Below, in pieces: positions 9,162 to 17,229 of a stretch of DNA of 64,000 nucleotides; position 1 is the first letter of the stretch; each line of letters opens with the position of its first letter. The position numbers and the translations under genes are program-made. The notes under the pieces were generated by a model, which ran no database searches, was not told where the DNA came from, and was given only the letters and a program-made list of their open reading frames with translations. The DNA is from Polaromonas sp. CF318 (GTDB lineage: Bacteria > Pseudomonadota > Gammaproteobacteria > Burkholderiales > Burkholderiaceae_C), in contig NZ_AKIV01000062.1 of assembly GCF_000282655.1 (NCBI RefSeq), forward strand, positions 1 to 64,000, in the 5' to 3' direction.

Positions 9162-10350
9162 TGTCGCCGTGCCCGCCGTGGGCCGGCATGCTGTCCTTCA
9201 GTAGCCAGGCCGCGCGCGAGCCCGCGCCCACCATCGCACCGGTGGTCCAGAACACGCCGGCAATCCCGATCAGCGCGCCGGCTGAACCGAACAGCATGGG
9301 CATAACCACGCTGGAGGCATTGATGGCCATCAGCCGCAAGCCCAGCGCCTCGCCGTGGCGCGCCTCGGGCGTGATCTGGTGCAGCATGCTCATGACCATG
9401 GGCTGCACCATGCCCAGCGCCAGGCCCAGCAGGATGGAGCACAGGCCCATGCCGATGGCAGAGTACATCAGCGGGTAGATGCCGAACAGCAGCGCCGTCA
9501 CCAGCATGGACACCGCCAGCACTTTCCATTCGCGCAAATGGGCGGCCACCAGCGGCATCACCATGCGGATCAGCGCCGCGGCCACCGCGAACGAACCCAG
9601 GATGGTGCCGATCACCGAGGCGCTGATGCCGCGTTCAAAACCGAGCACGGGCACCACAAAGGTATGGACGTCCCAGCAGGACGACAAAAACCAGTTCACC
9701 AGCATCAGGCGGCGGAAGGTGGCCTGGCGCAGCAAGTCCCACGCCCTGGGCTGCGGGCCGCCGCTGGCGGCGATCACCGGCGGCAGCTCCCGCGTCTTGC
9801 GCACCAGGAACCAGCAGGCCAGCGGCAGTATCGCCATCAGCAAAAACGCCGCGCGGTAGCCCGAGGTGCTGCCGGGCACGGCACCCACATGGTCGATCAG
9901 CAGGCCGGCCGAAAACGGCCCGATGAAATTGGACACCGCCGGGCCTATGGCAAGCCAGCTGAAGACCTGGCGCAGCTCCAGCGCGCCGACCGCCGCGCGC
10001 CCGACGTGGCGCTGCAACGAAATCACCGCCGCGCCGGTGGCGCCGCCCGTGAGCAGCGCCGCCAGGCACAGCACCGGGAACACCGGAAAGGCCACCGCCG
10101 CCCCGGCCCCCAGCACCGCGGCGAACACGCTGTAGCGTATGGGGCGCCGCAGGCCGTGCCGGTCGGCAAATCGACCGGCCGGCAACGCCAGGAAAACCTG
10201 CGTCAAGGCAAACAGCGCGAGCAGCACACCGACCGCCGCGGGGCTGTAGCCTTCGCGCAGCGCCAGCAGGGGCGCCGCCATGCGTGTGCCGGCCATGCAG
10301 GCATGCAGGCAGATCTGCGCCAGGATCAGGCGTGCGAGTTCAGGCGTCAT
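9139..10350 (-). CDS. Major facilitator superfamily transporter
   Basis: 403 residues with about twelve hydrophobic segments. The loop between segments 2 and 3 reads GRFADRHGLRRPIRYS, matching the MFS G-x3-D-x-G-R-R motif, and the second half has a comparable arrangement. Family members use proton motive force to move sugars, drugs or metabolites. No substrate-specific motif is recognised. It starts 24 bp downstream of rmuC on the same strand, so the two may be co-transcribed. Confidence 0.88.
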   Translation of the reverse strand: MTPELARLILAQICLHACMAGTRMAAPLLALREGYSPAAVGVLLALFALTQVFLALPAGRFADRHGLRRPIRYSVFAAVLGAGAAVAFPVFPVLCLAALLTGGATGAAVISLQRHVGRAAVGALELRQVFSWLAIGPAVSNFIGPFSAGLLIDHVGAVPGSTSGYRAAFLLMAILPLACWFLVRKTRELPPVIAASGGPQPRAWDLLRQATFRRLMLVNWFLSSCWDVHTFVVPVLGFERGISASVIGTILGSFAVAAALIRMVMPLVAAHLREWKVLAVSMLVTALLFGIYPLMYSAIGMGLCSILLGLALGMVQPMVMSMLHQITPEARHGEALGLRLMAINASSVVMPMLFGSAGALIGIAGVFWTTGAMVGAGSRAAWLLKDSMPAHGGHGDIKDGKSP

Positions 10351-10374
10351 GCGGCGCGGCTCATGCGCGGTGCA

Positions 10375-11730
10375 TCAGGGGTTGTCCAGGTCTTTATCAA
10401 GGGGGTCCAATGGAAGCAGGCGGGCGGATTCGATTTCGGGCAGCGCTTCGACGTTGCGCAAGGCCTTGCCCATGACGCGGCTGCGCTGTTCGGCGCTGCT
10501 CAGCGTATTGAGGACGGTTTCGGTCTGGGATTTGACCTTGGCCAGCACGTCGCCGAACTTGCCGAATTCGGTCTTGACCGCACCCAGCACCTGCCAGACT
10601 TCGCTGGAGCGTTTTTCCAGCGCCAGCGTGCGAAAGCCCATTTGCAGGGAGTTGAGCATGGCCAACAGCGTGGTCGGACCGGCCAGCGTGACACGGTGGT
10701 CGCGCTGCAGGAATTCCATCAGGCCCGGGCGGCGCAGCACTTCGGCATATAAGCCCTCGGTCGGCAGGAACAGGATGGCGAAGTCAGTGGTGTAAGGCGG
10801 GTCTATGTATTTATCGGAGATGGCCTTGGCCTCCAGGCGTATGCGCGTCTCCAGCGCCTTTCCGGCGATTTCCGCGCCCAGCACGTCGGCGCGCTGCTGC
10901 GCGTCCAGCAGGCGCTCGTAATCTTCGTTCGGGAATTTCGCGTCTATCGGCAGCCACAGCGGCTCGCCTGAATCGGAGCGGCCCGGCAGTTTGATCGCGA
11001 AGTCGACCGGGTTCTTGCCGCCGCGGCGCGTGATGACCTGGGCCGCGTACTGGTCGACGGTGAACACCTGCTCCAGCAGGGCCGAAAGCTGCGCTTCGCC
11101 GAAAATGCCGCGCGTTTTCACATTGGTCAGCAGGTGCTTGAGGTCGCCCACGCCTTGCGCCAGCGTCTGCATTTCGCCCAGGCCCTTGTGCACCTGCTCC
11201 AGCCGGTCGGCCACCTGCTTGAAGCTTTCGCCCAGGCGGGTTTCCAGCGTGGTCTGCAGCTTTTCGTCGACCGTCTTGCGCATCTCGTCGAGCTTGGCCG
11301 AATTGGTCTGCTGCAGCTGCGCGAGCTGCTTTTCCAGCGTCTCGCGCACTTCACCCATGCGCCTGGCATTCGATTCGCTGACCGATTGCAGCTGCGTGCT
11401 CAGGGTATCGGACAGCGTTTTTTGCAGCAAGGTGAGCTGCTGCGCGAACGCGTCGATCTGGGTGTTCTGCGTGCGGGTGGCTTCGGCGCTTTGCTGCACC
11501 AGCGTTTGCTGGAAGGTGGCGAAGGTTTTCGCCAGTTCCTCACGGCTGTTGCGCGCGTTGTCGCCGATCTCGCGGCGCAGCTCGCGCTCCAGCTTGTCGT
11601 GGCCGGCCGCGATAGCTGCGAGCAACTCGGCGCCGGCGCCGGGAGGCTGGCCGGGCTTGCGCAGCAACAGCCACACCAGCAACAGCAGGTTGGCCGCCAG
11701 CAAGGCGATGATCAGCCAGTTTTCCATCAT
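10375..11730 (-). CDS. rmuC: DNA recombination protein RmuC
   Basis: 451 residues. An N-terminal membrane anchor (WLIIALLAANLLLLVWLLL) is followed by a long coiled coil of Gln/Glu/Leu-rich heptads (about residues 40-190) and the conserved RmuC domain with FGEAQLSALLEQV, PVDFAIKLPG and LPIDAKFPNEDYERL. The domain is predicted to be a restriction-like nuclease; in E. coli loss of rmuC alters inversion frequency at short inverted repeats. Length and architecture match the family. Convergent or regulatory features were not seen around it. Confidence 0.95.
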   Translation of the reverse strand: MMENWLIIALLAANLLLLVWLLLRKPGQPPGAGAELLAAIAAGHDKLERELRREIGDNARNSREELAKTFATFQQTLVQQSAEATRTQNTQIDAFAQQLTLLQKTLSDTLSTQLQSVSESNARRMGEVRETLEKQLAQLQQTNSAKLDEMRKTVDEKLQTTLETRLGESFKQVADRLEQVHKGLGEMQTLAQGVGDLKHLLTNVKTRGIFGEAQLSALLEQVFTVDQYAAQVITRRGGKNPVDFAIKLPGRSDSGEPLWLPIDAKFPNEDYERLLDAQQRADVLGAEIAGKALETRIRLEAKAISDKYIDPPYTTDFAILFLPTEGLYAEVLRRPGLMEFLQRDHRVTLAGPTTLLAMLNSLQMGFRTLALEKRSSEVWQVLGAVKTEFGKFGDVLAKVKSQTETVLNTLSSAEQRSRVMGKALRNVEALPEIESARLLPLDPLDKDLDNP

Positions 11731-11771
11731 GTGTACATTGTCCGCTTGCTGCTTCTGCTTGCTTGATTGGC

Positions 11772-12758
11772 TTATTTTCCGGCCAGTACTGCGGGATTCA
11801 GCGGGGTCAGCGGCTTCTTGCCGCCGAAAAACGCGATCAGGTTGTCGGCGGCCAGGCTGGCCATGGCCATGCGCGTGGGAATGGTCGCGCTGGCGATGTG
11901 CGGGGTCAACACCACATTGGGTACCGTCAGCAGGTCCGGGTGCACCTTGGGCTCGCCCTCGAACACGTCCAGCCCGGCGGCCGCGATGCGCTTGTCACGC
12001 AGGGCCGCGGCCAGCGCGGCATCGTCCACAATGCCGCCGCGCGCGATATTGATCAGCGTGGCCGTCGGCTTCATCAGCGCCAGCTCAGCCGCCGCGATGC
12101 TATGGTGCGATGCCGGCGAATACGGCAGCACCAGCACCAGGTGGTCGGCCGTCTTCAAAAGCTCTTCCTTGCCGACGTAGCTGGCCTTGCATTCTGCTTC
12201 GAGCGCCGGGTCCAGGCGCGAACGGTTGTGGTAAATCACCTTCATGCTGAAACCGTGGGCGCCGCGTTTGGCAATGCCCTGCCCTATGCGGCCCATGCCC
12301 AGGATGCCCAGCGTCGCACCGTGGATGTCGGAGCCGGCGAACATGTCGTAGCTCCATTTGGTCCATTTGCCGGCGCGCAGGTAGTGTTCGCTCTCGGTGA
12401 CGCGGCGCGCGGTGGCCATCAGCAGCGCGAAGCCGAAGTCGGCCGTGGTTTCGGTCAGCACGTCGGGCGCGTTGGTGGCCAGCACGCCGGCCGCCGTCAT
12501 CGCGTCGATGTCGAAGTTGTTGTAACCCACGGCCATGTTGGCGCAGATTTTCAGGCCCGGGCAGGCGGCCAGCACCTCCGCGTCAATTTTGTCGCCGCCG
12601 GTGGTGAAGGCGCCGTCCTTGCCCTTGAGGCGCTCGGTCAGCTGAGCCTTGGACCAGGTCTCATCGCCCTGGTTGGATTCGACGTCGAAATGCTGCTCCA
12701 GGCGGGCGATGACTTCGGGGAACACGGCGCGCGCAACGAGGATCTTGGGTTTGCTCAT
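11772..12758 (-). CDS. 2-hydroxyacid dehydrogenase (glyoxylate/hydroxypyruvate reductase type)
   Basis: 328 residues. The D-isomer-specific 2-hydroxyacid dehydrogenase fold is shown by NMAVGYNNFDIDAM, the NAD(P)-binding GILGMGRIGQGIAKR, the catalytic Arg context INIARGGIVDD, and the Glu/His pair in DVFEGEP and TPHIASAT. It resembles GhrB, which reduces glyoxylate and hydroxypyruvate to glycolate and glycerate. Such an enzyme could connect to glycerate produced by the uronate locus about 25 kb away, but that link is inference. It lies 7 bp downstream of the ion-transporter gene on the same strand. Confidence 0.9.
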   Translation of the reverse strand: MSKPKILVARAVFPEVIARLEQHFDVESNQGDETWSKAQLTERLKGKDGAFTTGGDKIDAEVLAACPGLKICANMAVGYNNFDIDAMTAAGVLATNAPDVLTETTADFGFALLMATARRVTESEHYLRAGKWTKWSYDMFAGSDIHGATLGILGMGRIGQGIAKRGAHGFSMKVIYHNRSRLDPALEAECKASYVGKEELLKTADHLVLVLPYSPASHHSIAAAELALMKPTATLINIARGGIVDDAALAAALRDKRIAAAGLDVFEGEPKVHPDLLTVPNVVLTPHIASATIPTRMAMASLAADNLIAFFGGKKPLTPLNPAVLAGK

Positions 12759-12765
12759 GGTGGTC

Positions 12766-14058
12766 TCAGGGTGAGGTGAAAGATGATGCTAGCGATTCGG
12801 GGGCAGAATAAGCAGCCGATGTAACAGGTGAAATGCCCGCAGCTTGCCGCACGCGGGGCGCGTCGGGGTGCCAGCCCAGCACGGCCAGCAGCACGAAGAA
12901 GCCGGCCACATAACCCAGCGCCACATGCCAGCCACCCTTGAGCCATGCGGCTACCGACCTGGCCTCGGGGTACATATTGGCCAGCGCCACACCGGCCGAC
13001 GAGCCGAACCACAGCATGCTGCCGCCGAAGCCCACGGCATAAGCCAGAAAGCCCCAGTCGTAGCCGCCCTGGCGCAGGGCCAGCGCCGTGAGCGGAATGT
13101 TGTCGAACACCGCGCTCACAAAACCCAGGCCGAAAGCGGTTTGCCAGCTGGCGGCCGGCAGGTGCTGCACCGGCATCATGGAAGCGCACAGCACCAGCGA
13201 CAGCAGGAACACGCTGCCGCGCGTGGCCTCGGGCAGCAGGCCCCAGTTGGAGCGGCGCCAGGGCGTGGTCAGCGCGATCGCCGCCCACACGGCGAGGCCT
13301 ATCACCGGAAGCCGCTCCAGCACCGCGGGATCGCGCAGGTTGAAGTACACATTGGCGGCCACCGCCGACAGCAGAATGATGGCAACAATGCCCAGGCGAG
13401 CCCAGTGCAGCTGCGCCCCCGGCGCGGCGTCCTTCATGATGGGCTGCAGCGCGTGCTGCTGGCGCGCGGCGACCACGCCGAAAATGGCCAGCGCCACCAC
13501 AGCGCCCACATAGGACTCGAAGACCTGGCCGGGCGAGACACCCGCAATCCACATCATGGTGGTGGTGGTGTCGCCCACCACGCTGCCCGAGCCGCCCGCG
13601 TTGCTGGCGGCCACGATGGCAGCCAGGAAGCCGATGTGCACCCGCTTGCGGTAGAGCACGGACGCCATGGTGCCGCCTATCATGGCCGCCGCGATGTTGT
13701 CGAGAAAGCTGGAGAGCACAAAGACCAGCAGCAGCATCACGAAGCCGCCCTTCCAGTCATCGGGCAGGTAGCGCGGCAGCAGCGCCGGGATGCCGCTTTT
13801 TTCGAAATGGTCGGACAGCAGCGCGAAACCCAGCAGCAAGCCCAGCAGGTTGGCCAGCGTCACCCATTCGTGCGCCAGCAATTGCAGTAGGCCGCCCAGG
13901 CCGGGCGTGCCGGAAAAATCGCCCAGCGCGAGTTTGTAGAGCGTGATCACCGCCAGGCCAGTCAGCGCCACCTTGAGCGTGTGCCGGTGCAACAGCGCCA
14001 CTCCGAGCAGCGTCAGGCCGAACAACACAAAATCAAGAGGGATACCTGCAATAGCCAC
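12766..14058 (-). CDS. Ion transporter superfamily permease (NhaD/citrate-transporter-like)
   Basis: 430 residues, eleven or so membrane segments. SSFLDNIAAAMIGG in the first half and VGDTTTTMMWIAG resemble the paired hairpin motifs of NhaD-type sodium/proton antiporters (GDxTTTMLWI), while the ion-transporter superfamily also includes citrate and arsenite carriers. A second conserved segment, SAVFDNIPLTALAL, occurs in the C-terminal half. Sodium/proton exchange is the better guess; dicarboxylate transport is the alternative. It precedes the hydroxyacid dehydrogenase by 7 bp. Confidence 0.78.
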   Translation of the reverse strand: MAIAGIPLDFVLFGLTLLGVALLHRHTLKVALTGLAVITLYKLALGDFSGTPGLGGLLQLLAHEWVTLANLLGLLLGFALLSDHFEKSGIPALLPRYLPDDWKGGFVMLLLVFVLSSFLDNIAAAMIGGTMASVLYRKRVHIGFLAAIVAASNAGGSGSVVGDTTTTMMWIAGVSPGQVFESYVGAVVALAIFGVVAARQQHALQPIMKDAAPGAQLHWARLGIVAIILLSAVAANVYFNLRDPAVLERLPVIGLAVWAAIALTTPWRRSNWGLLPEATRGSVFLLSLVLCASMMPVQHLPAASWQTAFGLGFVSAVFDNIPLTALALRQGGYDWGFLAYAVGFGGSMLWFGSSAGVALANMYPEARSVAAWLKGGWHVALGYVAGFFVLLAVLGWHPDAPRVRQAAGISPVTSAAYSAPESLASSFTSP

Positions 14059-14094
14059 GCGCTGGTTCTGGATAAAAGATAAGTAAGCGGTCGA

Positions 14095-15291
14095 TTATGC
14101 CGGTGAGGCGATTTCAAACACCTGGCGCAGGTAGGCCAGGTATTTTTCGTCGTCGCACATGTTCTTGGATGGGGTGTCCGACAGTTTGGCCACGGGCTGG
14201 CCGTTGCAGCGGATCATCTTGATGACGATCTGCAGCGGCTCGTAACCGAGGTCGTTGGTCAGGTTGGTGCCTATGCCGAAGGCCAGCTGGCAGCGGCCCT
14301 TGAACTGGTGGTACAGCTCTATGGTGCGCGGCACCGTGAGGCCGTCACTGAAGATCAGCGTCTTGGTTTTGGGGTCGACCCGGTTTTTGGCGTAGTGCGC
14401 GAGCATGCGCTCGCCCCACTGGAACGGGTCCCCGCTGTCGTGGCGCGCGCCGTCGAACAGCTTGCAGAAATACATGTCGAAGTCGCGCAGGAAAGCGCTC
14501 ATGCCGTAGACATCGGACAGCGCGATACCAAGGTCGCCGCGGTATTCCTTGGCCCACGATTCAAAAGCGAAGACCTGGCTGTCGCGCAGCCTGGGACCCA
14601 GCGCCTGGCAGGCCTGCAGGTATTCGTGCGCCATGGTGCCCAACGGCGTGAGGCCCAGTTTCATCGCGAACAGCACGTTGCTGGTGCCGGCGAACTGCCC
14701 CTGCACCCCCGTGCCGAGGCGCCCGGCCAGCGTGCGCAGCACTTCCTCGTGCCAGGCCTTGCCGAAGCGGCGGCGTGTGCCGTAGTCGGCGATCTTGAGC
14801 GCGCCCAGGCCCTCGGCCTGCAGCTCGCCGATCTTGGTGTCCAGCCGCCTGCGGCCTTCGCCGAAGTCGGCCTTTTTCTGCGTGTTGCGGAAGTAGACCT
14901 CGTTGATGATGGCCAGCACCGGGATCTCGAACAGGATGGTGTGCAGCCAGGGGCCCTTGATGGAGACCTCGATCTCGCCCGAGGGCAGCGCCGTGACGTT
15001 CACGTATTTTTCATTGAGGCGGAAGATGCCGAGGAAGTCGACAAAGTCGCTCTTGATGAAGCGCATGGCCTTGAGGTAGGCCAGCTCGGCATCCTGGAAA
15101 CGCAGGTTGCACAGGCCTCGGATTTCCTCGCGTATCTCGGTCACATAGGGTGCCAGGTCGCCTATGCCAGTCGCGCCGGCGTTGCGGCACTTGAAGCGGT
15201 ACTCCACCTCGGCGCCCGGAAACTGGTGCAAGACCACCTGCATCATGGTGAACTTGTACAAGTCAGTGTCGAGCAAACTGGTGATGATCAT
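14095..15291 (-). CDS. pncB: Nicotinate phosphoribosyltransferase
   Basis: 398 residues. Converts nicotinate and PRPP to nicotinate mononucleotide in NAD salvage. Recognisable blocks are the N-terminus [17 protein letters not shown], the TRRRF segment of the active site, [14 protein letters not shown], and [16 protein letters not shown] in the phosphate-binding barrel. The length matches the bacterial PncB group rather than the longer eukaryotic type. Stands alone between the ion transporter and the FKBP isomerase, same strand. Confidence 0.96.
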   Translation of the reverse strand: MIITSLLDTDLYKFTMMQVVLHQFPGAEVEYRFKCRNAGATGIGDLAPYVTEIREEIRGLCNLRFQDAELAYLKAMRFIKSDFVDFLGIFRLNEKYVNVTALPSGEIEVSIKGPWLHTILFEIPVLAIINEVYFRNTQKKADFGEGRRRLDTKIGELQAEGLGALKIADYGTRRRFGKAWHEEVLRTLAGRLGTGVQGQFAGTSNVLFAMKLGLTPLGTMAHEYLQACQALGPRLRDSQVFAFESWAKEYRGDLGIALSDVYGMSAFLRDFDMYFCKLFDGARHDSGDPFQWGERMLAHYAKNRVDPKTKTLIFSDGLTVPRTIELYHQFKGRCQLAFGIGTNLTNDLGYEPLQIVIKMIRCNGQPVAKLSDTPSKNMCDDEKYLAYLRQVFEIASPA

Positions 15292-15348
15292 GGAGAACGC
15301 TTGAAGGCCGCGGCGCCGGGGCGCCTTGGCGGTTAATCAGGTGAACAA

Positions 15349-15373
15349 GCCCGCTGCAACCCTGCAGGCGGGC
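15349..15373 (-). terminator. Stem-loop after the FKBP gene
   Basis: On the minus strand GCCCGcCTGCA pairs with TGCAGcGGGC around a short loop and is followed by TTGTT. It lies 18 bases past the FKBP stop codon. The T tail is weak, so termination is likely but not certain. Confidence 0.6.
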
Positions 15374-15390
15374 ATCCAACGCGCGCCGGC

Positions 15391-15747
15391 TCAGGTACCG
15401 AGGAAATCCACTTCAAACAGCAAGGTGGCGTTCGGTGGAATCACGCCGCCGGCACCGCGCGCGCCGTAGCCCAGCGCGGCCGGAATGATCAGGCGGCGCG
15501 TGCCGCCCACCGACATGCCCTGCACGCCCTCGTCCCAGCCGCGGATGACCTGGCCCGCGCCCAGCGAAAACTCGAAAGGCTGGCCGCGGTCCTTGCTGGA
15601 GTCGAACTTGGCGCCCTGCACGCCGTCGTTGTAAAGCCAGCCGGTGTAGTGGACCTTGACGTTCTGGCCCGCCTTGGCGATGGCGCCGGTGCCCAGCACG
15701 GTATCTTCGTACTGCAGGCCGGAGGCGGTGGTGGTGATGTTGCTCAT
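15391..15747 (-). CDS. FKBP-type peptidyl-prolyl cis-trans isomerase
   Basis: 118 residues, a single cytoplasmic FKBP domain with no signal peptide. The domain is complete: VKVHYTGWL near residue 28, FDSSKDRGQPFEF, VIRGWDEGVQGMSVGG, and the end block YGARGAGGVIPPNATLLFEVDFL. It catalyses proline isomerisation in protein folding. The frame is open upstream to 15825 but that leader is low-complexity; ATG 15747 has AGGACC just upstream and gives the normal family N-terminus. The unused upstream stretch is a polypyrimidine tract on this strand. Confidence 0.93.
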   Translation of the reverse strand: MSNITTTASGLQYEDTVLGTGAIAKAGQNVKVHYTGWLYNDGVQGAKFDSSKDRGQPFEFSLGAGQVIRGWDEGVQGMSVGGTRRLIIPAALGYGARGAGGVIPPNATLLFEVDFLGT

Positions 15748-15758
15748 GGGGGTCCTTT

Positions 15759-15810
15759 GAAGGAAGGGAGGATTAAAAAGAGGAGGAAAAGAGAGAAAAC
15801 GGGAAAGAAG
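15759..15810 (+). repeat. Polypurine tract in FKBP leader
   Basis: About 52 bases are almost all A and G on the plus strand, interrupted only by TT at 15773-15774 and C at 15800. The FKBP mRNA leader is therefore pyrimidine-rich. Immediately beyond, AGAAGCGGGTCTTTCTT carries short complementary arms just after the livF stop, a possible weak terminator for the liv operon. Confidence 0.7.
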
Positions 15811-15821
15811 CGGGTCTTTCT

Positions 15822-16478
15822 TCACGAACCCCTGACTTTACCCGCAACCAGCAAAACCAGCCTGTCAGCGCGGGCAGCCAGCAGCTGGTTCTGCTCGGCC
15901 ACCAGCAGGCCCAGACCTTGCCGGCGCAGCGCCAGCAGCGCGTCGCGAATCGCTTCCACCAATACGGGGGCAATGCCCTCGCAAGGCTCGTCCAGCAGCA
16001 GGAGGCGCGGGCCGGTCATCAGCGTGCGGGCAATCGCCAGCATCTGCTGCTCGCCCCCGCTCATCTGGTCGGCGCGGCGTCCCAGCATGGTCTTGAGCGC
16101 GGGGAACAGGTCCAGCGCCCTGGCCTCCTGCGCCTGCAGGTCACGGCCCGCCGCGATGTGCAGGTTCTCGCGCACCGTGAGTTCGGTGAACAGCCGCCGG
16201 TCTTCGGCGACATAACCCAGGCCGGCCTGGGCCCGGCGATGGGTGTCCCAGCGTTCAATCGCCGCCAGGCCCGTGCCCTGCGGGCCCGCCGGGTCGCGGT
16301 AGCGGATGTGGCCATCGGTGCGCACTTCCAGGCCCATGACGGATTTGAGCAACGTTGACTTGCCGGCGCCGTTCAGGCCCTGCAGCACCACCAGTTCACC
16401 GGGCGCCACCCGCAGCGACACCTCGAACAAGGCCTGCGCCGGGCCGTAGAAGGCATTGAGTTTGTCGACCTCAAGCAT
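15822..16478 (-). CDS. livF: Branched-chain amino acid ABC transporter ATPase (LivF type)
   Basis: 218 residues. Walker A is GLNGAGKSTLLKS near residue 38, the signature motif is MSGGEQQMLAIARTL, and Walker B is RLLLLDEPCEGIAP. The short LivF-type length and the neighbouring LivG-type ATPase and permease identify the class. It energises uptake of branched-chain amino acids or related amides and aromatic acids. ATG 16478 lies inside the end of livG (8-base overlap), so it is translationally coupled; the longer frame to 16580 is livG sequence in another frame. Confidence 0.93.
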   Translation of the reverse strand: MLEVDKLNAFYGPAQALFEVSLRVAPGELVVLQGLNGAGKSTLLKSVMGLEVRTDGHIRYRDPAGPQGTGLAAIERWDTHRRAQAGLGYVAEDRRLFTELTVRENLHIAAGRDLQAQEARALDLFPALKTMLGRRADQMSGGEQQMLAIARTLMTGPRLLLLDEPCEGIAPVLVEAIRDALLALRRQGLGLLVAEQNQLLAARADRLVLLVAGKVRGS

Positions 16479-17229
16479 GGCCCGTCCCCTCACCGCCGGC
16501 CTGGCCCAGGTAGCGGCTGCGCACCACGGCGTCGCGCGCGATCTCGTCGAACGAGCCTTGCGCGGCCAGCCGACCTTCAATCAGCACCAGCACGCGGTCG
16601 GCCACACCGGCCACGGCGTCCATATTGTGTTCGGTGTAAAGCACGGCCATGCCCTGCCCTGCCAGTCGCTTGACGAGCTGCATCAGTTCGGCACGCTCGG
16701 GCCCGGCCAGGCCGGCAGCCGGCTCGTCCAGCAGCAGCAGTTGCGGCCGGGCCGCTAGCGCCAGGGCCAGTTCGAGCCGCTTCTTCGCGCCATAGGGCAG
16801 GCTCAGCGCATCCTGCGCCGCCAGCGCCTGCAGGCCGGTCTGCTCCAGCAAGGCCAGGGCCGGCTCGCGCGCCTGGCCGTCCAGGCGCCTGAAAGCGGAG
16901 ACGGCCCGCAGGCCCAGGCGCGCCTGAATGGCCAGCTGCACGTTCTGCAGCACCGTGAGCGCTTCAAACACCTGGGCCACCTGGAAGCTTCGCGCCACGC
17001 CCAGCCGCAGCCGCGCCTGCGGACTGAGCCCTTGCAGCGCCTGGCCGTTCCAGACGATGTCGCCGCCCGTGAGCGGGTACTGGCCGGCGATGCAGGCAAA
17101 GGTGGTGGACTTGCCGGCGCCGTTGGGGCCTATCAAGGCCACGCACTGGCCCGGCCCCACCTCAAAGCTCACGCCGTCCACGGCGCGCAGGCCGCCAAAA
17201 TGCTTGGCCAGTTGTTGGACCTGCAGCAT
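16471..17229 (-). CDS. livG: Branched-chain amino acid ABC transporter ATPase (LivG type)
   Basis: 252 residues. Walker A is GPNGAGKSTTFACIAG, the signature region is YGAKKRLELALALAARPQ (LSGGQ replaced by the LivG-type YGxKK), and Walker B is LLLLDEPAAGL. It begins FGGLRAVDGVSFEV, the LivG start. ATG 17229 overlaps the stop of the fused permease gene by one base (TGATG) and its 3' end overlaps livF, so all three genes form one coupled operon. The open frame continues upstream only as a shadow of the permease. Confidence 0.94.
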   Translation of the reverse strand: MLQVQQLAKHFGGLRAVDGVSFEVGPGQCVALIGPNGAGKSTTFACIAGQYPLTGGDIVWNGQALQGLSPQARLRLGVARSFQVAQVFEALTVLQNVQLAIQARLGLRAVSAFRRLDGQAREPALALLEQTGLQALAAQDALSLPYGAKKRLELALALAARPQLLLLDEPAAGLAGPERAELMQLVKRLAGQGMAVLYTEHNMDAVAGVADRVLVLIEGRLAAQGSFDEIARDAVVRSRYLGQAGGEGTGHA

